Source: UBA1127 sp965116355 (GTDB taxonomy: Bacteria; Chloroflexota; Dehalococcoidia; Lucifugimonadales; UBA1127). Taken from it: a stretch of DNA of 64,000 nt. Position numbers and translations under genes: made by a program. Location: assembly GCA_965116355.1 (NCBI GenBank), contig OZ220679.1, positions 2,356,001 to 2,420,000 on the forward strand, in the 5' to 3' direction. Position 1 is the stretch's first letter. Every line of letters starts with the position of its first letter. The notes beneath the pieces were generated by a model, which made no database searches, was not told the DNA's origin, and worked only from the letters and a program-made list of their open reading frames with translations. Positions 24,958 to 33,497 of the stretch are shown one piece after another.

Positions 24958-26982
24958 ATGGCGACAAAAGAAGACGTTGCAATCCAATCTCTCAGCCTGC
25001 CTGAAGAACTCATCCTGATGCTCCTCAACGAGGAGAACGGCTACTTCCATCAGGTACCGGGTTGGGACTTGAATTGCGCCGCAATTGGCGCCGCCCTCGC
25101 GGAGCTTTCGCTCCGGGGGAAGATCGACATGGACACGCAGACCCTGTTTCTCCTCGACAAGACGGAAACAGGGCTGCCAACGCTGGACCCAATCCTGAAG
25201 GAAATCGCGTCCGAGCCTGTGGCCAAGAGCACGCAATACTGGATAGAACGGCTAGCCCACCTGGCCGAGGACGTCATTGACGGGGTGCTGGAGAACCTGG
25301 TCAACCTGGGGATCCTCGAGTACCACGAAGGCGAGTTCTGGACGCTGTCGCGGTCCGTCTGGCAAACGGAGCTGTACACGGGCTCGCAGGAGGGCACGGC
25401 GGTCGAGTTCGTCAAGACGCGCATCGGCAAGGTAATCCTCGCCAGCGAAATCCCCACACCCAGAGACGCCATCATCATCGCGCTGATCAACACGTGCGAC
25501 GTCTTCCGGTTCATCCTGCCCCTCGATTCGGAGGCGGAGGAGCGCATCGAGCTCGTCAGCAAGATGGACGTCATCGGCCGCGCCATATCGGCTGCCGTAT
25601 CCGGCAACCTGGCAGGCCCGATGTTGCGCAGGTCGGCATTCACCAAGACCACTCCGACGGTCCCGTTGCGGAAGCTCATCACCAATCCGCACGTGCGGAG
25701 CGGGAACCTGCCCGCCCTCTTTGCAGAACTGACAGAGGCGTACGGCCCGGTGTTCCAGGTCAAGCCGCCGCTGGCAAAGCCATTGGTCTTCGTTGCCGGA
25801 TCCAACACCAACCGGTGGGTGCACCGCAACGGACGAATGTACCTGCGAACCAAGGACTATTTCGCCGATTTCGAGAAGGTGTACGGCGCGAACGGGGTGT
25901 TGCCCTCCCTCGACGGGGCCGACCACTTCCGGCTTCGGAAATCGCTCTCCGCGGCGTACTCGCGCGGGCGGCTGGAAGGGCAGCTGGACGACCTCTACCG
26001 GTACATCAGGGGCTTCATGGCGAACTGGTCGGTGGGGGACACCTTCCAGGCAACGACGCTGTGCAGAACGATGGTCAACGCGCAGATCTCTCCGCTGATG
26101 ATCAGCGTGGACTCGCAGGACTTGATCGTGGATATGGCGAAGTACAAGGAGCGGGCGCTGCTGGTGAAGATCATAAAGCTGCTCCCCAACTTCATGCTGA
26201 ACACGCCGGGGATGCGCCGGCGCGCCAAGCTGGTCGACGACCTGCTCGGCCGGGTGCAGGACGGGCACACAACGGCACAGCGTGAGGGCCAAAAGCGAGA
26301 CCTGGCGGACGACCTGCTGAGCCTGCACGCCAGCGACCCGCAGTTTGTGCCCGAGACGAACTTGCGCTTTGCGCTGTCGGCGGCGTTGATCGCGAGCGTG
26401 TACCTGGGCGACTGCTTCAGCTTCGCCATGTACGCGATGGTGTCGCAGCCGGAGATGTACGCGTTGCTGAAGCAGGAGGCGGACGCGCTCTTCGAGAACG
26501 GCGATCCCGAGGGTGACGACTTCAACCTGAACTCGCTCGACGTGACGCACCGGTTCCTGATGGAGTGTCTGCGGATGTACCCCATCGTCCCGATGTCCAT
26601 TCGCAATGTGATGAACACCTGCATGATTGAGGGCCACGAGATCCCAGTGGGCACGCGGCTCCATGTTGCGCAAACGGCGGCGCACTACATGCCCGACGTG
26701 TTCCCGGACCCGTTCACGTTCGACATCGACCGCTACCGGGCGCCTCGGAATGAGCACCACAGTCCGGGGTACGCGCCGTTCGGACTGGGGACGCACACGT
26801 GCCTAGGCTCGCAGTGGATGCAGCTGCAGCTGACCGTCAACCTGCTGATGGTGGCGCACTACTTCGACCTGGAGGTTGCGCCGGCCAACTACAAGCTCAA
26901 GATCAACCCGATACCCTCGCTGAAGCCAAGCAAGAAGCTGCACTTCCGCGTGGCGGGGAAGCGGCGCGAGATACCCGCCTAG
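24958..26982 (+). CDS. GOLPH3/GPP34 domain - cytochrome P450 fusion
   Basis: A 674-residue soluble protein with two parts. Residues about 10-215 match the GPP34 (GOLPH3) family: LSLPEELILMLLNEENG, AIGAALAELSLRGKI, STQYWIERLAHLAEDVIDG, VLENLVNLGILE, then DAIIIALINTCDVF. In eukaryotes this fold binds phosphatidylinositol-4-phosphate. Residues about 240-670 are a P450: FAELTEAYGPVFQV, ExxR in MECLRMYP, the DRYRAP loop, and the heme loop FGLGTHTCLG with Cys615 as thiolate ligand. The I-helix reads YLGDCFSF, so the usual acid-Thr pair is not obvious. There is no N-terminal membrane helix; the GPP34 part may dock the enzyme on lipid. It is convergent with the sterol-methyltransferase gene 40 bases away. 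Confidence 0.85.
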   Translation: MATKEDVAIQSLSLPEELILMLLNEENGYFHQVPGWDLNCAAIGAALAELSLRGKIDMDTQTLFLLDKTETGLPTLDPILKEIASEPVAKSTQYWIERLAHLAEDVIDGVLENLVNLGILEYHEGEFWTLSRSVWQTELYTGSQEGTAVEFVKTRIGKVILASEIPTPRDAIIIALINTCDVFRFILPLDSEAEERIELVSKMDVIGRAISAAVSGNLAGPMLRRSAFTKTTPTVPLRKLITNPHVRSGNLPALFAELTEAYGPVFQVKPPLAKPLVFVAGSNTNRWVHRNGRMYLRTKDYFADFEKVYGANGVLPSLDGADHFRLRKSLSAAYSRGRLEGQLDDLYRYIRGFMANWSVGDTFQATTLCRTMVNAQISPLMISVDSQDLIVDMAKYKERALLVKIIKLLPNFMLNTPGMRRRAKLVDDLLGRVQDGHTTAQREGQKRDLADDLLSLHASDPQFVPETNLRFALSAALIASVYLGDCFSFAMYAMVSQPEMYALLKQEADALFENGDPEGDDFNLNSLDVTHRFLMECLRMYPIVPMSIRNVMNTCMIEGHEIPVGTRLHVAQTAAHYMPDVFPDPFTFDIDRYRAPRNEHHSPGYAPFGLGTHTCLGSQWMQLQLTVNLLMVAHYFDLEVAPANYKLKINPIPSLKPSKKLHFRVAGKRREIPA

Positions 26983-27022
26983 TCCAGCAAGGAAGCGCCC
27001 GGCAGGCCGGGGAAGAAGGCGC

Positions 27023-28060
27023 CTAGAGAGGTTTCCGAGCCAGGAAGCAGTACAGCGGCGTAAAGATCCTGGTCTTGCCTCCCGCGACATAGGCATTGGC
27101 GGTACGGTCCAACAGCCCCACGACGTCCGCGGAGCCCTTTGGCAGAATCCTCAGCGCCTCGGCCAGTCTGGATGCCGCCATCATCACCTTACGACCCAGG
27201 GGAATCCTGCGCAGGGCGTTGCCCACCGTCTTGCCCTGAGCCTCCATGGGCCGATACCACGGGGTGGCCGGCTCGTTCCCTGCGACAGCCCGGTCTTTTG
27301 CCTCGATGACCTGAAACCCCGCCGCTTCGAGCGCCCGGTCCACCTCGCTCATCGTTGCGATGTCCTTGAGCGCTATGCCAAGCATCAGCTCCTCTTTGAT
27401 GGCTTGGTGGCGGCTGTCGTCGGGATCGAACTTGTCCGTCATGCACATTTCCTGGCCCCAGAAGAGGGCTCCGGGTTTCAGAACGCGGTAGATCTCGGCG
27501 AACGCCCCCGCCTTGTCCGGCGCATGGCACGTCGACTCGATTGCGTACCCTCGGTCGAAGGTATCGTCTGAGAGAACGCCCATGTCCATGAAGCTGCACG
27601 CAAGATGGTCGACCATGTGGTCGATCCCGGCCTCAGCGTTCAGCAATTTGGCCTTCTCCAACTGGATTTCACTCTTGTTGACCCCGACGACACGCACACC
27701 AGCCTCCCTGACAACACGGCGCATCGGGCCGCCGATTCCGCAACCGACATCGATTACGTTCATGCCCTCACGCAATTCCAGCTTGGAGATCATCAGCCGC
27801 TGGTGGCGGACCTTGGACTCCTCCAGGCTCTCCCGGGGTGAAAGGGGCGCAAAGTGGAGGGACTCGCCCCAACCGAACACCATGAATTCGTTGCAAAGGT
27901 CGTAGTACTCCTTGACGGTCTCCGTGTGGTCGTAGCCCGCCAGGACCGGATCATCCACGCGCGCCCTGTCCATCCAGCCTTCGAATCGTTTGACGCGGCG
28001 GCGGACGTCAGACCCACGGTACGCGGCCTTCAAGCCGTTGGATAGCTTGCTTAGTTGCAT
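27023..28060 (-). CDS. Sterol 24-C-methyltransferase-like SAM-dependent methyltransferase (ERG6/SMT family)
   Basis: A 345-residue cytoplasmic methyltransferase predicted to alkylate a sterol side chain at C-24 from S-adenosylmethionine. The SMT-specific N-terminal motif is YYDLCNEFMVFGWGESLHF. SAM motif I is VIDVGCGIGGPMRRV. The next block is AIESTCHAPDKAGAF, then EIYRVLKPG and CMTDKFD, and after it PWYRPMEA. The C-terminus TRIFTPLYCFLARKPL matches the sterol-methyltransferase C-terminal domain. Together these separate it from cyclopropane-fatty-acid synthases and ubiquinone methyltransferases. The ATG at 28060 has GAAAGGA upstream. It starts 11 bases after the RND transporter stop, so the two are cotranscribed. 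Substrate identity (own or environmental sterols) is inference. Confidence 0.82.
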   Translation of the reverse strand: MQLSKLSNGLKAAYRGSDVRRRVKRFEGWMDRARVDDPVLAGYDHTETVKEYYDLCNEFMVFGWGESLHFAPLSPRESLEESKVRHQRLMISKLELREGMNVIDVGCGIGGPMRRVVREAGVRVVGVNKSEIQLEKAKLLNAEAGIDHMVDHLACSFMDMGVLSDDTFDRGYAIESTCHAPDKAGAFAEIYRVLKPGALFWGQEMCMTDKFDPDDSRHQAIKEELMLGIALKDIATMSEVDRALEAAGFQVIEAKDRAVAGNEPATPWYRPMEAQGKTVGNALRRIPLGRKVMMAASRLAEALRILPKGSADVVGLLDRTANAYVAGGKTRIFTPLYCFLARKPL

Positions 28061-28071
28061 GAGTGTCCTTT

Positions 28072-30549
28072 CTACGACGACCCTGGTTCTTCCTCATAGC
28101 GCCGGTGCACGGCGTCGATGGCCGTGTCAAGCTCGTCGGCCCAGCGCATCAGGTTGGAGCGCAGCCGCATGTTCTGGTACGCGCCCCAGACGGTCATGGC
28201 CGGCGGCACCACGAGGATGGAGACGACGAGCGCGTAGGCGATGGTGATGCCGGCGGTGATGCCGAACTGCGCGGACGCAGCCAGCGGCGAGAGCACCAGC
28301 ACGCCGAGGCCGAGGGCCGTCGTCATGGCGGAACCGAGCAGGGCCGAGCCGGTGGTGCCGAGGGTGCGAATGGCCGCTCTCTCCGGGTCACGCACCTGCG
28401 AGTACTCCTCACGGTACCTATGGATGATGTGAATGGTGTAGTCCACGCCAATTCCTATAGACAGCGCCGTGATGATGGACGTGATGATGGTGTAGGGGAT
28501 GCCCAGCAGCGCCATGGTGCCCAGCACGCAGATGAGGACCAGGACGATGGGGCCTACGGCAATGATTGCGAGGGCGGGCTGGCGAACGGTCACCCAGAAG
28601 AAGACGGCCAGCACGGTCAGGGCTACGGCGACGGTGGTGGAAATAGCCTCCGTCTGGTTCTCGGTAATGGAGTCCGTCACCTCGACTGAGACGACGGTGT
28701 TGGACGTCACCGTGATGGCATCGTCATCGCCGTCCCAAAGCTCCTCAACCTCCCCCTGGAGGACCTTGGTCTTTGCGGGGCTGTTTGTGTAGACGGGGAA
28801 CTGGAGCAGCATCGTGTCGATGCCGTTCGGGTCGTTGATCAGGAGGTGTCCGAGAGAGGGGTCGCGTTCCTCCAGCCTGTCCAGGAACTCTTGCATACGC
28901 ACAGCGTCAAGGCGAACACCGGCGGAAGCCTCCGCGAAGAGCGCGGCGAGCTCAGGATCGTACCTGTCGCCGGGCGCGCCGCTGTCGTGAATCCAGTCCT
29001 CTATCAGCAGGTGATAGGAGACCACAATTGGCCCGGAAACCGCGGCGGGGCGCAGACGCTCAACCTCAAAGGCCCTGGTGAGGTCCTGCAGGTTGAGGAG
29101 CGTGCGGGTCTCCGTGGCCTCCGCACTCAGCAGTACGCTGGCAAACTCCGTTGATCCGCCGACGGCCGTGTCAAGGGTGGCCATGTCACGGAACACATCC
29201 CCGTGCCTGGGCAGGATGTCGCGAATGTGGAACTCGGCCTCGAGCCCCCTGGACGCATATCCAAGCGCAGCCGTCACGGCGAGCACCACGATGATATATG
29301 GGGCGGGATTGCGGGTGACGCTCCTGCCCAGAGTCTGAGCCAACCGCTCGACGCCGGGCAGCGCGGTGGAGATGGGCCTGGCGGCCGGCAACGTGCCGCG
29401 CGCCTCCCGCCGCCGGTCAATGATCACTCTGCCCGCCGGGACCAGGGTGAGCATCACGATCAGGCTCATGCCCACGCCAAGGCCGCCGATGACACCAAAG
29501 TCGTTGACGATTTCAATGGGCGAGAAGAGGCTGGCGAGCAGACTCACGATGGTGGTGACGGCGGCAAGCAGCAGCGGGACCACGACGATTCGCCACCCCA
29601 CACGGGCGGCGCCGGCGACCTGCCCGCCTGCGTTCCGCTGTTCGCGATAGTGCGAGACGATCTGGATGGCGTAGTCCACCGTCAGGCCGATCATGATGAT
29701 AGGCACCATTGTGGTGAGGGAGTTGGGAGGGCCGATGAGCGCCAGCGCGTTCGGCCCAAGCCACCCTTCAGCGCCGACTATCCAGATGATGGCCATGAGC
29801 AGGCCGCCGAGGGTCAGAAGAAGGTCCGAGATTGAGCGCATGAAGAGGATCAGCAGTGCGGCGATCAGCAGGAATGCCAGACCGATGAGGGGACCCATTC
29901 CCTCGGCCGTCGCCTTGACGTACTCATCCTCAACGACAATGAAGGAGATGGTGCTCGCCTCCAGCGTTCCCTCGCTGGCGAGGGAGAGATCATGGATTGT
30001 CCTCTCGGCATCGGCGATGCGGTCGTCGCCCGTCTCGCGCAGGCGAACGGTGGCCACGGAGACCGGGGTGCCGTCCTCATCGTTGCCCGTGAGGGCGTCG
30101 AGGGCCAACTGGAATTGGGGCGGTATGGGCGCGGAGTCAATCTGGGCCTGGGACACCGAATCGAAGTCCGGCGCCTGGAGCAAGGCCTTGTACAGCACTG
30201 AGGGTCCTATGAGCGGGTCTGTGGCCGTCAGGAGCTCCGCCACGCCCGGTTCGGCGGCGACCCGGGCGAGCAGGGCGTCCATCTGCGCGAGGCCTTCCGG
30301 CGTGATGGCATTTCCGCGGAAGAGGATGGTTGTCACGCGAGCCTCGCCGGAGTCGGAGAAGAGACGGTCGATCTCATCGAGGGCCTCGGCGACGGCACTG
30401 CCCTTGGGGAGCGTCTCCGCGGTCTCCGGCGGCGGCGCACGGTGTACTGCGCCGTAACCCAAGGCCACGGTGAGCAACAGGAGCACGAGAATCGTGAACC
30501 AGGGACGGGCAGTGACCAGCCGACTCAGCACATCGAGGAGCTTGCTCAT
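28072..30549 (-). CDS. RND/MMPL-family lipid transporter (HAE3-like)
   Basis: An 825-residue inner-membrane protein with the duplicated RND topology: a first helix (WFTILVLLLLTVALGYGA), an exported domain and five clustered helices, then the whole pattern again. Each half has the proton-relay/SSD signature: GLTVDYAIQIVSHY and GIGVDYTIHIIHRY. Such HAE3/MMPL proteins move hopanoids, sterols and other hydrophobic molecules; the bacterial sterol transporter BstA of Methylococcus is of this superfamily. GGAAGGGATGAG precedes the ATG. It sits between the Rieske oxygenase (141 bases upstream) and the methyltransferase (11 bases downstream) on the same strand, suggesting it exports or moves the product of these enzymes. 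Confidence 0.87.
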   Translation of the reverse strand: MSKLLDVLSRLVTARPWFTILVLLLLTVALGYGAVHRAPPPETAETLPKGSAVAEALDEIDRLFSDSGEARVTTILFRGNAITPEGLAQMDALLARVAAEPGVAELLTATDPLIGPSVLYKALLQAPDFDSVSQAQIDSAPIPPQFQLALDALTGNDEDGTPVSVATVRLRETGDDRIADAERTIHDLSLASEGTLEASTISFIVVEDEYVKATAEGMGPLIGLAFLLIAALLILFMRSISDLLLTLGGLLMAIIWIVGAEGWLGPNALALIGPPNSLTTMVPIIMIGLTVDYAIQIVSHYREQRNAGGQVAGAARVGWRIVVVPLLLAAVTTIVSLLASLFSPIEIVNDFGVIGGLGVGMSLIVMLTLVPAGRVIIDRRREARGTLPAARPISTALPGVERLAQTLGRSVTRNPAPYIIVVLAVTAALGYASRGLEAEFHIRDILPRHGDVFRDMATLDTAVGGSTEFASVLLSAEATETRTLLNLQDLTRAFEVERLRPAAVSGPIVVSYHLLIEDWIHDSGAPGDRYDPELAALFAEASAGVRLDAVRMQEFLDRLEERDPSLGHLLINDPNGIDTMLLQFPVYTNSPAKTKVLQGEVEELWDGDDDAITVTSNTVVSVEVTDSITENQTEAISTTVAVALTVLAVFFWVTVRQPALAIIAVGPIVLVLICVLGTMALLGIPYTIITSIITALSIGIGVDYTIHIIHRYREEYSQVRDPERAAIRTLGTTGSALLGSAMTTALGLGVLVLSPLAASAQFGITAGITIAYALVVSILVVPPAMTVWGAYQNMRLRSNLMRWADELDTAIDAVHRRYEEEPGSS

Positions 30550-30690
30550 CTCATCCCTTCCTCTTTGCTATGATTCCGGGCGCCTATGCAGGAGTATCGT
30601 GCGGGCGGCGCAGAAGAATGGCAACGCTATCGCGCGGGGTCAAGCGGCGCGAGTGGGCCGGACTCAGGGGCACTCGGCCCATTCGATGGC

Positions 30691-31764
30691 TCATTTCGCA
30701 GCCTCACCAGACGCCGAGGGGACCGGGTCCCTGGCTTCCTCGGGGTCGGGATAGAACTGGGCGCAGTAGTGCCGGAAGGGCATGATTTCGCCGTCCGAAC
30801 GGGCAAGCCTGGGGCGGGACCTGTACTGCTTCCGGGACCAGATGACGACATCCTGCAGTACGTCCCTGTGCTGGAATGGAGTCAGGAACTTGCTCATGAC
30901 CTTTGAGCGGAGCTTGACCGGAAGAAATCCCAACCCGGCAATCCACCGCCTCGGCTTGCGCAGGTCTCCTACCTGCATGATTATCCACAGGTCGATGCGG
31001 ACGCCATCGACAGGAGTGGCGAGGACCCAGATTCTGAGGTCCATTCCGATTGTGCGTTCCCTGCTCTGGACGAAGGAATAGCCCAAACCGTAGACGCTCG
31101 TATCGACGGACAAGTCCAAGGTCAACTTGAAGACTCTGGCGATTCTCCGGATTGTCCGGAAGTTGAAGCAACTCTTCAGATAGGGGCCATCGATCGTCAC
31201 CTTGCCCACCCGCTCCACGTTGTGATAGCCGTGGACGTAGCGGAGGTGGGCCAGGTCCACGGCGTTCTCCGTGGTGTCCTGGGGGTGACCAGGGAATGTG
31301 GTCTTCCAGACCTCCAGGTCACTCCAGCCGGTCTGGTCAAGGGCGATTTCAGGCAGTCGCCACTGCGACTCACGTCCGTCTATACCCCACCATGCGAAGA
31401 TGAGCCCCGCTTCCTCGTGGGTCTCGTAGACCCGCAGCTTTGCGGTCCGGGGGGCTTCGGCATAGGGGGTGGCGACACACTGGCCGGTGGCGTCGTACTC
31501 GAAACCGTGGAAGGGACAGACGAGCCGGCCGTCGCGGACGCAGCCGCCCGCGGCGGGGCCCATGTCGGAGCCGAGGTGGGGACAGTAGGCGTCGGCCACG
31601 CAAACGTTTCCGTCGTCGTCACACCACGCAATGATGTTCTCGCCCATCCACGTCTTCCGGATGAGCCTGGCCTTCTGGAGCGTCCGGCGGCTCTCGACAA
31701 AATACCAACCCTCGGGGAACGGGGAGGGAATGGTGTTGTGCTCGGCGCTTTGCCGGGTCGTCAT
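30691..31764 (-). CDS. Rieske oxygenase of the sterol/steroid type (DAF-36/KshA/SdmA-like)
   Basis: An oxygenase of about 357 residues. Just after the N-terminus is FPEGWYFVESRRTLQKA, then the Rieske cluster (AYCPHLGSDMG, CPFHGFEYD) and the iron motif TTENAVDLAHLRYVHGYH. In this family N/D-x2-H-x4-H binds iron, and the ENxxDxAHLxxxH form is characteristic of sterol Rieske enzymes such as cholesterol 7-desaturase and KshA. It differs clearly from the two phthalate-type Rieske proteins at 12951-16394. The ATG at 31764 has GGAG 9 bases upstream; an in-frame ATG at 31821 has no ribosome site. It is first gene of a probable three-gene operon with the RND transporter and sterol methyltransferase. 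C-4 demethylation or ring desaturation are possible reactions. Confidence 0.8.
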   Translation of the reverse strand: MTTRQSAEHNTIPSPFPEGWYFVESRRTLQKARLIRKTWMGENIIAWCDDDGNVCVADAYCPHLGSDMGPAAGGCVRDGRLVCPFHGFEYDATGQCVATPYAEAPRTAKLRVYETHEEAGLIFAWWGIDGRESQWRLPEIALDQTGWSDLEVWKTTFPGHPQDTTENAVDLAHLRYVHGYHNVERVGKVTIDGPYLKSCFNFRTIRRIARVFKLTLDLSVDTSVYGLGYSFVQSRERTIGMDLRIWVLATPVDGVRIDLWIIMQVGDLRKPRRWIAGLGFLPVKLRSKVMSKFLTPFQHRDVLQDVVIWSRKQYRSRPRLARSDGEIMPFRHYCAQFYPDPEEARDPVPSASGEAAK

Positions 31765-32033
31765 GGGCCGTTGCTCCACTTCCGCTCCTGGGGCCGCCGA
31801 TTCCTGCGCCAGTCCAATCATTGCCGACGATACATGTTCATGGACAAGTGTATATCAAAACTCGGCGAATTCGCATAGAGAGATGGCGAATGTCGCAGGT
31901 GGATCGCCGATTGATACCTTGTATTGAAGCAGCTTATGAGCCTTTGAGCAGCGAGGCAAGAGGAAGTTGAATTGGCGGAGTACGAAACCGGCGAATTCGA
32001 GAGGAAGCCGGCAGGGTTAGCGGGCCGCGAATG

Positions 32034-33497
32034 TCACAGCAAGCCATCCACTTCTTCGCCGTCTTCAATTCGCATGAGCAGCGAGGGAACGATGGCGAAG
32101 AGGGAGAGGAAACCGGAGATCATGAACAGGTTCTGAAAGACCGTGACTCCGGCTTCAATGAGGGGTGCCTCGGTCTCCTCATACGTGGCGCCGAGCACCA
32201 CGTCGGCGGTGAGGCTGTAGAAGCGCTCGATGCCCCACGCGGAGAGGGCGGCGAGGCCGAGGGCCATGCCCACCATCCGCGAGGCGGTGATCAGCGAGGC
32301 GGCGGCGCCCCAGTAGTGGCTCGGAGCGGCGCTCAGCGCGCTGACGCCTATCGGCGGGATGACGAGGCCGAAACCGAGGCCGGACATCGCCAGTGGCACT
32401 GTCAGGCGGACTTGCGACACCTCGGTCTCCCAGCCGCTCATGAAGAGAAGGCCGGTGCCGATGAAGGCGAGGCCCGTGATGCACACGGCGCGCACGCTGG
32501 TCCAGCGCAGGATGTAGCCGCCGACTATCGCGCCGACGGGGATCATCGACGTGAGCCGGACAAGGTGCAGGGCGCTCTCCCACGCCGGTTTTTCCATGAC
32601 GGTGCCTGCCATGAGGGGCACAGCCACCAGCGAGATGATGAGGGCGACGCCCACCATAAACTGCGTGATGTTGGCGGAAACGAAGGCCTTCGACGTGTAC
32701 AGGAAGGAGGCGAAGAGGGGTTGCACGGCGCGTCGCTCGTTAGCCACGAGGATGAGGACCAGGCCGACGCCAGCGGCGATCAAGAGGTAGGGCGTCAGGG
32801 ACTCGCCGGAGAATATGCTCCGCTGGGACAGGGCAATGGACAGAACGGTGAGGGCTGCGCCGAGCATGATCGCGCCGAAGTAGTCCATCTTCGCTTCCGG
32901 ATTGGCGCGGTTGGGGAGGATGGCTATGATCGCCATTAGCAGCAGGCTCTGGGGGATGTCCAGCCAGAATATCGCGCGCCAGCTGAGGAGCTCGATGATG
33001 GCCCCGCCGTACAGCGGCCCCAGCACGGACCCGGCCTCGGCGGAAGCGGCAACGAGCCCGATGGCGAGGCCGCGCTTCTCCGGCTCGACGGCGGCGACGG
33101 CCATCGCAAGGCCGATGGGAACGGTGGCGCCGCCGCCGAAGGCCTGAATGACGCGGGCGGCGACTATCCACTCGAAGTTGGTGGCGAGGGCGACCCCTGC
33201 CGAGCCGAGGGAGAAGACGATGAGCGCGACGTGGAACATCTTGACGCGGCCGTAAACGTCCGACAGGCGGCCTGCCAGCGGCATCGCCACGGTGTAGCTG
33301 ATCAGGTAGCCGGTGACGATCCATGAAGCCCGGTCGAGGTCCGTGAGCGGGATCTCGAGGTCGACCATGACGACGGGCAGGGCGGCGACGACGACGGTCT
33401 GGTCGAGGGCGGTGGAGAACACTCCGAGGCAGATGATGCCCAGCACCACCATCTGGGACGAACGCATCGATGTGAGGATGGAACGGGCGGCGTTCAC
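32034..33497 (-). CDS. DHA2-type MFS exporter paired with LprG-like lipoprotein (P55-like)
   Basis: A 487-residue transporter with about 14 membrane helices. It opens ICLGVFSTALDQTVVVAALP, the DHA2 (EmrB/QacA) D-x-T-V-V motif, followed by GRLSDVYGRVKMF (motif A). The GTG start overlaps the TGA of the upstream lipoprotein gene by 4 bases (GTGA), so both are translated together. Lipoprotein LprG and MFS protein P55 of mycobacteria form the same pair and export triacylated lipids. A second such pair lies at 44721-46921. Lipid export is inferred from this pairing. Confidence 0.85.
   Translation of the reverse strand: MNAARSILTSMRSSQMVVLGIICLGVFSTALDQTVVVAALPVVMVDLEIPLTDLDRASWIVTGYLISYTVAMPLAGRLSDVYGRVKMFHVALIVFSLGSAGVALATNFEWIVAARVIQAFGGGATVPIGLAMAVAAVEPEKRGLAIGLVAASAEAGSVLGPLYGGAIIELLSWRAIFWLDIPQSLLLMAIIAILPNRANPEAKMDYFGAIMLGAALTVLSIALSQRSIFSGESLTPYLLIAAGVGLVLILVANERRAVQPLFASFLYTSKAFVSANITQFMVGVALIISLVAVPLMAGTVMEKPAWESALHLVRLTSMIPVGAIVGGYILRWTSVRAVCITGLAFIGTGLLFMSGWETEVSQVRLTVPLAMSGLGFGLVIPPIGVSALSAAPSHYWGAAASLITASRMVGMALGLAALSAWGIERFYSLTADVVLGATYEETEAPLIEAGVTVFQNLFMISGFLSLFAIVPSLLMRIEDGEEVDGLL

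Noticed and set aside
31765..32033. Promoter for the Rieske-RND-SMT operon near 31830-31858
   Set aside because: TTGATA is present on the minus strand, but no good -10 lies at 16-18 bases; not listed as a feature.
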